Positions 15,001 to 20,180 of a DNA stretch of 64,000 bases are shown here, piece after piece (the first letter of the stretch is position 1; every line of letters starts with the position of its first letter). The DNA lies in the NCBI GenBank assembly GCA_022511445.1, contig JAFLVE010000016.1:1-64000 (forward strand), given 5' to 3'. The notes under the pieces are model-generated. The model was not told where the DNA came from and did no database searches. It saw nothing but the letters and a program-made list of their open reading frames with translations. This DNA comes from Clostridiales bacterium (GTDB taxonomy: Bacteria > Bacillota > Clostridia > Christensenellales > Pumilibacteraceae). Position numbers and translations under genes: made by a program.

Positions 15001-16559
15001 TTAAAATCACCGCTGTCGGGGAATATAAAAAGTGAATTAGGCGCTTCGCCCGTTTCGCCCGAAAAACCGACGGCCGACCACCGTTCGGAAGTACCCGAAC
15101 CGGTGCGAGTAAACAGAAAACCTCTCCGTCCGTTATCCAAAACCCCGTTTTCGGGCGCACCCCCAAACACGTACAAGTCGTTATTTGTCGTAGGGAGACC
15201 GAGATTATTCAGCGAGGCCGCTCCTTCTTCTCTTTCGACGTGCAACAGTTTATCGCAACCTATAAACGGTTTCCTATTATCGGTATTTGTATTGTCGTTA
15301 TATTGGGGCAGCGTTGTCAAACTACTCGGAATGGATATGTGCACCAATTGACCGAATTGATAGTAAGCGGCTACGCCTACCGACGTAACGGTTTTCGGAA
15401 TATTGGTATCTACTACTTGCGTGCATTTAAAGAATGCGTAGTGACCGATTTTGGTTACGCCGTCGGGCAAAATCATAAAGCGCATATTGTCGCAGCCCTG
15501 GAATGCGCTCTTTCCGATATCGAGCTCCATTGTTCTATTGGCACCGGGTGAAGGATTGGACACCTCCGCAACCGAAGCTAAATACGTGCCGCTTGCTATT
15601 TCTTTAAGCTGGCTGCCTTCGGGGAAGAAAACGCCGGCAAGACGCTCGCGCGGTTGCCAAAAGTAAGGCTCCGAGTCTCTGCCCAGCCTGTTTGTAATAA
15701 AGCAACCGAAATCGGTATACTTGGGGATACCGTTGCCGGTGCGCTTTACCTCTTGACCGCCGGTACTTATGTTGGTTTGACTGTTATAAATCGCGGTCAA
15801 AGTCCCGTTTACTGTCGCCACAAACGCGGCGCTGCCCTGACCGACCATGGTAATATTCTTAGGTACGATTAAAGCATATCTTACCGACGTGCCAAAGTCC
15901 TGACTGACGCTGGCAAACTGACAATAAATACCCGTAGGCGAAGCGACATCGGGATTTAGGGAGCCGGAGATAATCTCGCCGTTTTCCGCTATTTTAGTAT
16001 TGATGACGTTTTTGTCCGCATCGTAACTCGGATCCACCGACCGTATATCGGGCTTCCATCCGAAAAGAGTACGTCCGCCGTACGTCGTGTTTGCATCGGT
16101 ATATATGTAGTTTTCAACGTCGAAATACTGTTCCGCCGGGATACCGTAAATATTGTTGGTGTAAATCTTGTTTCCGTCCGAATCATAAACAAACGTGCCG
16201 TCCGCATTTCTTACGGCGTGCGCGTCATCCTGATAATATTGGAACTTTCCGTTAGAAACAAGCTGATCCTCGGCGTTTCTGTAAAACAGGTCGTTACGGT
16301 CGATTTCACCGTCGCCGTTTCTGTCTACAACGTCGATAGGACCCAACACGAAATCCGCGGGGTAACGTTCCATAAGGTCGAGTATCGTAACGCGTTTGCT
16401 CTCGGCGTCTTCCGCATTAAGCGGCTTTTTATTCATTCCGAATAAATCCGACTCGGAACCGAAAATCATTCCGACGCCTATAGATAACGCTAAGAGGAGC
16501 GCGACGGCTAAGGATAGCGCCGCAATAACAATTCTCTTGACGAAATTAGTCTTTTCCAT
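1..16559 (-). CDS. Giant repeat surface protein, at least 5,519 residues (C-terminal end outside window)
   Basis: This is the dominant object of the window. The minus frame opened by the ATG at 16559, with GGAGG six bases upstream, stayed open at every place I read it (near 16500, 15000, 13000, 9850, 5050, 1260 and 1-130). The N-terminus has a membrane or signal helix (about residues 7-33). A dockerin or EF-hand-like loop, DRNGDGEIDRNDL, follows near residue 77. BspA-type leucine-rich repeats lie at about 320-640. From about residue 1500 onward there are several dozen Ig-like repeats of about 80-115 residues, with the signatures N-x-W-T-T-x-P...GW-x-Y and G-x-Y-T-x...Y-x-x-L. The last visible codons encode a hydrophobic helix (IILAAVASIFAIVVIYF), so the stop is probably close. 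I infer an adhesin or a stalk-like surface protein anchored at the C-terminus. No exact family is recognised. Not every codon was checked for an interrupting stop or frameshift. Confidence 0.88.
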   Translation of the reverse strand, partial: MEKTNFVKRIVIAALSLAVALLLALSIGVGMIFGSESDLFGMNKKPLNAEDAESKRVTILDLMERYPADFVLGPIDVVDRNGDGEIDRNDLFYRNAEDQLVSNGKFQYYQDDAHAVRNADGTFVYDSDGNKIYTNNIYGIPAEQYFDVENYIYTDANTTYGGRTLFGWKPDIRSVDPSYDADKNVINTKIAENGEIISGSLNPDVASPTGIYCQFASVSQDFGTSVRYALIVPKNITMVGQGSAAFVATVNGTLTAIYNSQTNISTGGQEVKRTGNGIPKYTDFGCFITNRLGRDSEPYFWQPRERLAGVFFPEGSQLKEIASGTYLASVAEVSNPSPGANRTMELDIGKSAFQGCDNMRFMILPDGVTKIGHYAFFKCTQVVDTNIPKTVTSVGVAAYYQFGQLVHISIPSSLTTLPQYNDNTNTDNRKPFIGCDKLLHVEREEGAASLNNLGLPTTNNDLYVFGGAPENGVLDNGRRGFLFTRTGSGTSERWSAVGFSGETGEAPNSLFIFPDSGDFNENSDRRKGIRYDYLDCDANKYKNPFTAGANVTYDIADNFANGTWCRRAITPASCTAIGTSAFNGSHVEYFETYATTIGASAFAGNSDSTLVQWLYFHEKKGADGSYSSTDYFTIAANAFGTVGTRHVVFEDNALYKKYETNHRNIPWPTGNVHYQIPIIAHVDNEDPDYSVSIKGGYSDMATRFFNDTDYVENPEFTATDKQFTYTKRLTGYTYNNVKQWDGKWEVGDESNKHTSPLLSNMSSTVWYGSDAYTAEKKASYEGTITLGSSTTKIDLYTKNIARPKNIFNKTFDSNGTYDSTEDGAHFTYDKEYSFSGNVTKKIGDGATEYIDYMTVLGLGNDYAVSLASFLFPDNQTPSKPTYVKNAGSYKFNIMLASKWGEWSEEFLDKYPEYFAADVVVDRAKINLMSLDDVPAFAYGDDDSNLLLGEKTTLYGYNEGWYLSQKGDSYEEPDIKEVTNAYAFYNGENKENPNITIKLVGEKPSADGGTSTITNPHYDILSRNGLSFVNSGSYTATFVVQVPYTTGVVNQTNYIFYYGDNEDTNYNDMSDSVRGLTVAGKGDYSFRITKRWYIVMQTNMFVEEGHEDSDTSYSPLANATFTYTDGISVATPVLKYGNDVGTITFDLSYAPVDGKNAEIITQGENVYVLGDDGKPSKANDKLVSRLPYYINSSMPAGTYTLVLHGSAVSVKEDGTDKSYGAVGATYTINVLPKPFDGGTLKSIHETLRGALVTPEPDSQKEIDKWVNAYPLVVEGTNEYAEKLHDSIDAQKAALESVRNGDINASTGYWATDKAKSDYYASEVLFTYNLEGSGSALYVNYETMRKSLVSTSTYTVYYCIEAKNYVTVGGASESDRTLHGFRTTVYTEMKLLDIYEYIVETEHPQYFQNVTYTGSPVYTEVPYSRYYRSSFDDALGESTPKKDYINVRKGASVTLTLNDPVLARWSIKGLPTDGIVSDGIPTEQEIKAFYEKYFKISDDGTKLFVYFDIVPAVNDWTVAPSISSWAYDGFNINVNVIRYGLKFTGADIYFRIGTKDEENGTYTWVKISETPQAGIDDTSYGAYFTIKDNKIVDDGNNTIAKVLKALPAGTYYLGSYIAPRADGNVSEFLTPDARYSTFNVISISNRWTTTPALTGGPYKGYTAENFRAGIPAYGKQENVKYTIYSGDNVDPSAADSSAKIVFGPFTQSTMPSGDEINNKLGAGRYTFYALLEGTGDYGDLDYSMTVVVSKATNTWTTTPGMTGWDFGSFTAANFRAGAANFDEDKNNKKITYTLYVGENVNPDTEAGKSAEKAVGPFFAEDMSGEELVNKLKQLAPKSYTFYVKLEGTDNYEDLVYTTTVVVSQASNGWVTKPNMLGWIYDGFDVSNFTAGVPIFGGEKAVKYVVRNQNIEFGGDVTIQSVAAELNKLSVGSYTIDISIAAGTGYPAFTDTVTFTVSSKSNSWTTTPGLTGWAYRGFNTALFRTGVAEYVAAGKQIKYELYDGAKGEGKSPIAEWTSAADLAGETLFNKLNNLPPKSYTLYAFLEGDKNYADLSYETTVVVSKADNAWKTTPRMVGWVYGSFTESGFTAGVPVLGAESEVVYKVRGTEITFTSGSITEELKAKLNGLGVGDYTIDITLNGDGVNYNDFKYEISFKVSKASNSWTTTPRITGWTYGNYASTDFIAGVPVFGGVNGVKYEVYKTEDESKNVVLTFYANTVDLANKLNGLGVGNYTVGISVAGDDNYNEFTYDISFGITKSANSWTTMPVLTGWAYRGFTTNLFRAGVSKHPGGGDVVYKLYSVEGDDNHAGQLLKTFKASDIGTTELKQYLTALKVASYILTAELEGTDNYEELTYETTVVVSKADNRWTTTPGMTGWVYSNFAVGNFTAGVAAFDEDPSKKITYTLTSGGVAHGSPFTSDQVSSLVSFFNGLKFGTYTLTVTLEGTDNYEDLEYPITFNVSQRANSWTNSPRLSSFKYSQFEASSNFAAGVPSYPLDNKQVDYGIFTARIDSSQAFLEAKESGSGVTFNNITDTVSVGSVQMTVTAYLNSLDCDTYYFVAYVRGTTDYAELYSCTEFVISTASNAWKSNKNTQISGWVYGSFNASLFTGGEANFGVVKYTVQTVGAGGNIDTDVTGYIGLTAEELLNKLNNLDAGSYNLLARAADDENNNFEAVTQNVRFAVEKAENSWKGNPPSIEGWVYDGKTTGKLTTSTATVDTGEITYKYYPAQFVNGAWTQDGEEVTDLTKAHPGNYIMIATAPENTNYKALSITVPFTVSRHANDWDNGNEPEDRLEWTWGKDSLETSKLYNAAALDMSNGLTYTIVVSGTNAPVGDPISVSVTGGVKNASDLQNLLKALKALAASDTEYKITVAVAETADYTSLTKSTLIKVDFAEFEVVTEPDGRVEWVWGPSTSKDFKDIEVKTVLDSDKEKIEFTYSITGIDSYKKFGDMLAKLREQNAGDYQVTIKVECVNYVTVQRLVTVHIAKADFVWDDGKTPADVEWVWDDDASVKSGKLIRPAAHDLSNNAVTLVYHLSTDGGASSSPYTEFGELVKYLTSEEPRVNAGRYVITVSAAAGSGYDLINYNEFETVYTVTVKQADNELYNKLGDRYSAQYSEKDNIVNAIQNATPPSAKHGDVVFYDESGEDALKHNGVPVTSVAELIEWIKSLGANDNGAYVFYTVVAETDNYKGLKVKTELIITGTKSLWKNQDKLGDATSKTVEFNYVNNADDMGASFDGLDIPVGKDDGVTKYTLTYRNSYLEEEVTRSGEKGTRDEVVSWLKSRLTADDGQYVAGAYTIVADYVPGDKSYSSLSYTLVVNVLRAKPQWNETLEERYTGTFGSIVDDNLNISVKDYDAPIDIRVSDTDGGTYDYDSLNGTVKFGKFINSLNAIATNYIVTYKVLETANYEGLTEKQCYLYISSIQNEWIDSYVGDTLVDWDDGYTWTYLRKQTISVVIPKAKAGNDKLIITLDGAACSDADALNDRLINLSAGEHTLNFTIDSATNYSGVSSSCRIIINLIPTEWSENARTGKKGLEDYIGNGSVNISVFPIPTSDVRYVNIGGGSPFDLLRFDIYQAGTDYGKYTIDVEDLKKELALIRNGTFTVNAYIGGGYYRNVTPSSLLDTALGLYNADYVELFSTCTITLSQYKNEWTASFAPGSVNWEWGSFASSLLTMPEALYGENTIVYSLTQNGDEKAKFEAGRYNEHDGKSPNEQAFDELIAYLTKTIGAGNYTLTVTIAATGDYTAPEPMIRFLQVSKQTATWNAATALTDGLQYVWYFNERENPPTEKTPKKPVVNDDKNYGDWGKGIQYTLADSGARPTPYDSWEEMITALKKQNPGDYTLRAFISGDDNHQELTYSVIVKIEKSVNEWVSKLGNGTSTPPADDDTDINRSFGDDLSDIFGKFKPLYGTVEFTVDGRKVDDLNEHVRVYGAKTYVLTAIVNEDDTYTSLVDSVRLVISKAKNSWQEDSALSVGKKFGELSEFNKWEQTEKDIWANRFGWVWDNVVSNIDTVISLPIPTQGDSATLSVTYRDSNGREQLAMQMTIDYELNKQSSVKEVSANSLDVLESKLKARNALEGAYTITVSVGSTENYDALADKTFDFYVKKAKNGWSLAPYVDGWKFGSSTARPASQARFGANTVEYTFADITAGDEDKEVGNTEGPAGSVVWATTHGAEAGKYWLKAEVPDDKDGNYGGIVGYYLFEIGAGVNEWVTMPGVIGWKWSGYDPAVNLFQGSARSKGEVTFAIMKGNSLEQPLTLGDFDADGAENVIIKAEDIAALNAIKLVDGVVTDEKVIKLLKYLKPNSNNGVYHLYAKAEGGASLGGVDGWATFQISKAENGWKTASDGTPILPSVTSFSYGMHEGAFTAGEVLFGNIKYAISGNNVNYTNLDEEGVKAKLGELNASERSYTLSAQVAESVKGLYAAVSIYTTTFTVNFAANEWVKDHSPKDTANVYYTVLKGYEVDGDEDKWIELIGDIKAQADGSVVYFTIFNADTNGQIGNARLEFTEFKAELKKLTPATYSVRIFAEAPNYAVLNAEKNLSLTILKYNAAFTELPQNNVVGGKWQKNKDGELNTTVDAITLKPVTYITEVGDGAEIDNFELSYTLSGDNITSVTVNGIKSLSKLNAELAVSVKNLASGPYTIAITLKETLDYYGATVTLQIIIAPGDNSWDDGDDTHPAPAPENTLVEKGTSSVTHNWKWGSDIEWLGVKPRYGNTVIVMIVEAGSEAVVKYITIDTSTTSSFDKGKKEVSDCLSNELNVGSYIMIITTPADDNWNGIVDQATSKEELMAMLGDEQATITTRVPFTIETADNGWEKDGKPCFVGDDVTYTEDTKTYTWTFGKTVAAEAKALYGTVEFLYYEKLDNGSWSAISGMPVNVGTYKAEFVVADPATHNYKPILADEESAKIYKNVFYITIEGALLDSFKIQPGVGDWSWNNYLITNKFVGEARSGGTITYSVYAADTLKIAGFTLDSNGYVDAEIKNKLNALTSGEYTLKVHVAANGNYAAFDAQTTFNVTEDANAWVVEPNIASWFSGGFNPDENMPEGRATYGVTTIVITSQSSGAEWFRSAYDANSGATTVTTNNLEAAEIGWYTMVVSVEAAPGMYKGTSSTRKFQVFPKGSLEVKNYWVESPNIEDWTANIEGTFKMPTGTPARGKVYFKFYPAEFVNDQYQKTGDALGEGDDVTTVSDGKYARPFYIPKAPGIYMMYAHVENVAAADHGDDLEWGYTILTIYDRVNKWAQSVTIAPVLYLGEKNSWAKPTASTTLESKITYKYYEADTREELDGTEIPTKPGKYVVVATAEATYCQNLTSEMEFEVRLSEIKWAQSVAISDILRLGDKNKPGWGVPTASVNYPNITIVYEFYDAETDMPLGNEAPKKVGSYYVIARASAPDSIEITSRAEFIVELSKNNWVNDTSPTIEDWSEEHSDTAPDPKGEAAVGKVEYTYIDKNNPDKEFKEKPTTAGDYILVARVVVDGYETLEARYEFTIGPAFDRTLLTIDIILAAVASIFAIVVIYFA
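9400..11640 (-). repeat. Block of similar tandem repeats inside the giant gene
   Basis: Eight junctions carry the same coding motif (protein N-x-W-T-T-x-P-x-x-x-GW-x-Y). They lie near 9434, 9748, 10048, 10330, 10648, 10926, 11270 and 11590, giving units of about 93-115 residues. DNA similarity is visible at the junctions, for example gtcgtccaggagttgg. Units elsewhere in the gene are much more diverged, which suggests this block is the youngest expansion. Confidence 0.8.
14650..15600 (-). repeat. BspA-like leucine-rich repeat segment of the giant protein
   Basis: The translated minus strand shows LRR_5-type units such as LPDGVTKIGHYAFFKC, IPKTVTSVGVAAYY and TTIGASAFAG. This is the pattern of BspA-like leucine-rich repeats, a family found on surface proteins of gut and oral bacteria and parasites. 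In known cases such repeats bind host or matrix ligands; for this protein that is inference. Confidence 0.7.
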
Positions 16560-16698
16560 AATCTGCCTCCAAAAGTAACTTCGACTTAGTAGCCACCGTC
16601 GAAAACAGCCGAACGGGTCATATATATATTCCACGCCGGTATAGAAACTTGCTTACGGTAATTATTGTATGTCCGTAGCAAAAAATATTGTGCTATAT

Positions 16699-16727
16699 AT
16701 TATATAAGCCGTTAATACACGTGTCAA
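16699..16727 (-). promoter_or_regulatory. Sigma-A promoter of the giant gene
   Basis: On the minus strand a perfect TTGACA (16722-16727) is separated by 17 bases from a perfect TATAAT (16699-16704). The start codon is at 16559, so the untranslated leader is about 130 bases. Both boxes being consensus suggests strong expression. Confidence 0.85.
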
Positions 16728-16803
16728 TAATTTTAAGGCGGTATTTTGTATATTTTTCAACAATTTTTGCCTAAAACTTGCATCTTTACGGCAAAACCCC
16801 GCT

Positions 16804-16916
16804 GAAACTCGCTTATTTAGGGGTATATGGGTTAAAAAAATCGGCTTGCGCTATACGTCGGATAACGGCGAACACTTAACGTAATAAACCCGAGTTGCCG
16901 CAAATAAGCGAGTTTC
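16804..16916. repeat. Inverted repeat, 15-bp arms about 83 bp apart
   Basis: GAAACTCGCTTATTT at 16804-16818 is exactly repeated in reverse complement at 16902-16916. The element lies between the GH13 terminator and the promoter of the giant gene, in a stretch with no coding frame. It could be a remnant of a small non-autonomous element or a large RNA stem; I cannot tell which. Confidence 0.6.
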
Positions 16917-16923
16917 GGGCGTT

Positions 16924-16962
16924 AAAAAACGAGCGCCATGCCGTAATGGCAAAGCGCCCGTT
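16924..16962 (-). terminator. Rho-independent terminator after the GH13 gene
   Basis: The minus strand reads GGGCGC, a bulge, GCCAT, a short loop, ATGGC, GCTCG and then TTTTTT. It starts about 25 bases past the stop codon of the GH13 gene. Confidence 0.75.
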
Positions 16963-16986
16963 AATTTCGTATGCATTTATTTAACC

Positions 16987-18528
16987 CTATTTCGTTTTGA
17001 AAACGTTAAACGACAGCGAAGGCACGTCGATTTTATCCTTGAGCACCTTTGCTTCCTTGCCCACCGAGAAAATCGGTTTTGCCTTAGCGTCGAGAGTTAT
17101 CGGCGCCGTCTGTTTCGCGTCGAGCGGGTTGACTACGCACAGTAGTTTTCCGCGCCTGTAGCAGAGCGGCTCCGCGCCCTTGGCGTGTACGAACTCGAGG
17201 TGATTGGAAATAAAATCGTCGTTACTCTTTCTGAAGTCGAACAGAGCGCGGATAAAATTAAGGAGCGATTTTTTATCTTTTTCCTGCGCCGCGACGTTGA
17301 CGACCTTGTCCGTCTCGGTAGGCAAAAACGTTTTTGCCGCGGTGGAAAAGCCTGCGTTTACGCTCGTGTCCCACTGCATGGGGGTGCGCGTTCCCGTACG
17401 GGCAAAGCCGCACTCCACGGACGGCATATCCTTTACGTACTTCATGCCTATCTCGTCGCCGTAGTACAAAAACGGTACGCCGGGGAGAGTGAACAGAGTG
17501 GCGTAAATAAGCTTCAGCACCTCCTGCGAATATGTGGGAGCGAGGCGGGGCGTGTCGTGATTACAGCTTATTATGCCTATGTACCCCTTTCCGCCGATTG
17601 CGTTATGCCAGGACGTAAATGCGTCCGCAATCGCGGCGGCGTCGCCTCGGCCTTTTTTGTCGAAGTAGCTGAACTTGCCCTCTTCCTCTTCCGCACGGAC
17701 GAGAAGGTTGTACGGATTGCCGTGGTGGTCGAGCATAAAATCGGCGTGGAAGCCGGCGCGTATCGCCTGCGGGTCGCACCACTCGGAAACGAGCACCGCG
17801 TCGGGATATTCGCTGTCGAGCATGGCGCGAACGTCGCGCCAAATCTCGCTCGTCTTGGGCTTTTCGCATCTGTCGCCGTCGTTTTTTACAAGCGAATCCG
17901 CCATGTCGACGCGGAAGCCGTCCACTCCCCTGTCAAGCCAAAACCGAATGACGCTTTTAAGCCACTCGCGAGTCTTTTTTGCCGCGTCGCAGTCGTGCGG
18001 CATCTGCCAGGACGGGTCGTCTATGCGGTTAAAGCCGTAGTTAAGCGCGGGCTGTGTGGAAAAGAAGTTGACTATATAATTGCCCTGACGGTTGTGCCTT
18101 CCGCCGATCGCCTTAAAGCCTTCAGGGAATGACCACTCGCCTTTAGTCCAGATAAAGCGGTCGCTGAGTTCGTTTTCGACGGGCTCGGCGCTTTTTAAAA
18201 AGTCGGGGTTTTGCTCGGAGGTGTGCCCGGGCACGAGGTCGAGTATAACCTTCATCCCCTTTGCGTGCGCGGCGGCAAGAAACATATCGAAGTCTTTTTC
18301 GGTGCCGAAGCGCGGCGAAACCTTAAAATAGTCGCGAACGTCATAACCGCCGTCCATAAACGGCGAATCGTAAATGGGGTTTAACCATATTGCGTTTGCA
18401 CCCAGCGAACGGACGTAATCGAGCTTACTCGTTATTCCGACGAGATCGCCGTAACCGTCGCCGTTGGCGTCGCAAAAGGAATTGGGATATATTTCGTAAA
18501 ATACTGCGCTTTTTAACCAGGTCGTCAT
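16987..18528 (-). CDS. GH13 alpha-glucosidase / oligo-1,6-glucosidase-like enzyme
   Basis: This 513-residue protein is a cytoplasmic GH13 alpha-amylase-family hydrolase; no signal peptide is visible. The N-terminus (VFYEIYPNSFCDANGDGYGD) is the usual (beta/alpha)8 barrel opening. The catalytic triad is visible: nucleophile Asp in DGFRVDMADS, acid/base Glu in VLVSEWCDP, and the transition-state Asp in SCNHDTPR. Length and order fit enzymes cleaving alpha-1,4 or alpha-1,6 bonds of malto- or isomalto-oligosaccharides; the exact linkage cannot be read from sequence. The start has GGAGGG upstream. The gene lies 59 bases after the Wzz-like gene and may be co-transcribed with it. A GH31 enzyme at the right edge points the same way, to alpha-glucan use. 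Confidence 0.9.
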   Translation of the reverse strand: MTTWLKSAVFYEIYPNSFCDANGDGYGDLVGITSKLDYVRSLGANAIWLNPIYDSPFMDGGYDVRDYFKVSPRFGTEKDFDMFLAAAHAKGMKVILDLVPGHTSEQNPDFLKSAEPVENELSDRFIWTKGEWSFPEGFKAIGGRHNRQGNYIVNFFSTQPALNYGFNRIDDPSWQMPHDCDAAKKTREWLKSVIRFWLDRGVDGFRVDMADSLVKNDGDRCEKPKTSEIWRDVRAMLDSEYPDAVLVSEWCDPQAIRAGFHADFMLDHHGNPYNLLVRAEEEEGKFSYFDKKGRGDAAAIADAFTSWHNAIGGKGYIGIISCNHDTPRLAPTYSQEVLKLIYATLFTLPGVPFLYYGDEIGMKYVKDMPSVECGFARTGTRTPMQWDTSVNAGFSTAAKTFLPTETDKVVNVAAQEKDKKSLLNFIRALFDFRKSNDDFISNHLEFVHAKGAEPLCYRRGKLLCVVNPLDAKQTAPITLDAKAKPIFSVGKEAKVLKDKIDVPSLSFNVFKTK

Positions 18529-18587
18529 CTTTTACCCTCCGTACAATCCGACCGCTTAAGACTGTCTATACTTTTATGCTCGGCGCC

Positions 18588-20048
18588 TTACTCGCCCTTG
18601 CTTTCGGTCGGCTTTTTGCCGTCGGTCTTGGGCTCGTCGGCAATCGCATGCTTTCTGTTATACTTGGCGTTGGAAATCTTTACGCCCGTCGTAATGCCGC
18701 CGATAACGAGTCCTACGGCAAACGCGGCGATAAGGATAACTACGATATTAAGGGAGGAGTCCATCATGGTTATCATAGCGGGACGGACCTGACGCACCGA
18801 GCTTGAAACGACGGTCGTGTCGTAATAGTCGGATACGGTGTTGTTAACCTTGTTTACAAACGCCGCGGCTTGCGTTTCTATGCTGCTCAGCATCGACTTG
18901 GCGGCGGCAATCTTATCGGGCGAAGTTTCTTCCTCCGCTGCGTTTACCCTTTCTATACGCATTTCAATATTGTTAAGCTGATCGGTAAGCGACTTTATCT
19001 GGAGCTGTGCGGCGTTAAGCTTATCCTGATATTCGTAATAAAGATCGGGATAGGTAGTCGTTGTCGTCGTGCCCGTCGGGGACACCACCGTGTGCTCCTG
19101 CGGCTTTATGTTGGCAATCTGTTCTTTGAGCGCGTCCACGTACGAGGACAGAGTGGTAAGCTCGTTGGTAATCTGCTTTTTTTGCGTTCCGAGCGCTTCC
19201 TTAGCCGAGGCTGCGTCCCTCCAAATATTGTTAACAAGCACGTAGTTGCTAAACGCGTCGAGCGCAAGCTTAACGGTATTGTACTCGCTGAGGAGCGAGG
19301 CGAACGTTGCGTTGTTCTTGGACGAAACAAACGCCGACGACTTGCTTTCGAGCAACGATACAAAATCGTAAATGGGGCTAATCGCGTCGACGTACAAATC
19401 GTACACGTCGGTATACTCGGCGTTGGGGTTACGCAAGGTCATGTTAAACACGTCCGCCGAAAACATCTTGGTAACGGAATATCTGTCCGCAAAGTCTGCA
19501 AAATAGCAAGCGACGACCTTTTCGAGAAGGTTTATCGCCTCCCTATCCCTAAGCCCGAGCGCGCTCGGCTCGGAAATGACTATATCAAACCGCGTCGGGT
19601 AGTACGTGGTGCTGTTAAGCTTGTTTTGCGCGTCCTTATTTCCGTTGGTCGCCTCCTCTACAAGCTTGGCGTATTCCGCGTCGGGCACGGAGTCCACGCG
19701 CATTGCGGCGCGAAGCACTGCAATTTCGGTTATCTTTTCGGAAAGCTCCGCCGCAACGACCGCTTCGGACAAAACTTTGGGCGAGATGATAAGATCGCGG
19801 TTAAACGACCCGCCGTTGGGGTTTTTGCCGTTTTCTATTCCGCTGTATACAAACTCGATAGAGGTAACGGCGGCGGGCTCGGTCTTATAAAAAACCTTAA
19901 TGGGCACGGCGACAAGAGCGGCAAGCGCCAGAGCGATAAGCGAGTACACAACCATACGGAGCCAGCCCTTTTTAAAGAACCTTCCTATCTTTCGGAACGT
20001 AAGCTCCTCGACATCGTCTTCCTCGATGTAAACGTAAGAATTTTCCAT
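18588..20048 (-). CDS. Wzz-like two-helix coiled-coil membrane protein
   Basis: The protein has 486 residues. One membrane helix lies near residues 31-53 (VVYSLIALALAALVAVPIKV) and a second near 428-452 (NIVVILIAAFAVGLVIGG), with a long helical extracytoplasmic region between. The segment around residues 290-390 (KQITNELTTLSSYVDALKEQ, then LKSLTDQLNNIEMRIE-type heptads) is coiled coil. This is the topology of Wzz/chain-length-determinant proteins of polysaccharide export, but no tyrosine-kinase partner or glycosyltransferase is nearby. The short cytoplasmic ends are acidic at the N-terminus and charged at the C-terminus. The start follows GAGGAG. A role in envelope polymer assembly is inference. 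Confidence 0.65.
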   Translation of the reverse strand: MENSYVYIEEDDVEELTFRKIGRFFKKGWLRMVVYSLIALALAALVAVPIKVFYKTEPAAVTSIEFVYSGIENGKNPNGGSFNRDLIISPKVLSEAVVAAELSEKITEIAVLRAAMRVDSVPDAEYAKLVEEATNGNKDAQNKLNSTTYYPTRFDIVISEPSALGLRDREAINLLEKVVACYFADFADRYSVTKMFSADVFNMTLRNPNAEYTDVYDLYVDAISPIYDFVSLLESKSSAFVSSKNNATFASLLSEYNTVKLALDAFSNYVLVNNIWRDAASAKEALGTQKKQITNELTTLSSYVDALKEQIANIKPQEHTVVSPTGTTTTTTYPDLYYEYQDKLNAAQLQIKSLTDQLNNIEMRIERVNAAEEETSPDKIAAAKSMLSSIETQAAAFVNKVNNTVSDYYDTTVVSSSVRQVRPAMITMMDSSLNIVVILIAAFAVGLVIGGITTGVKISNAKYNRKHAIADEPKTDGKKPTESKGE

Positions 20049-20099
20049 GTTTTCTCCTCTATACGGATCGAAAGTGTTTTTCGGTTTTTATACTCATAT

Positions 20100-20128
20100 A
20101 GTATACCACCGCAAACGGATAAAATCAA
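20100..20128 (-). promoter_or_regulatory. Sigma-A promoter of the Wzz-like gene
   Basis: The minus strand has TTGATT (20123-20128), a 17-base spacer and TATACT (20100-20105). It is about 50 bases upstream of the start codon and downstream of the recF terminator. Confidence 0.75.
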
Positions 20129-20150
20129 CAAAATAACCTATATATATACA

Positions 20151-20172
20151 AAACGCGGCGCCGTAGCACCGC
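20151..20172 (-). terminator. Terminator after recF
   Basis: The minus strand forms GCGGTGC, a four-base loop and GCGCCGC (one G-T pair) followed by TTTTG. It starts about 9 bases past the recF stop. Confidence 0.65.
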
Positions 20173-20180
20173 GAAAAACC

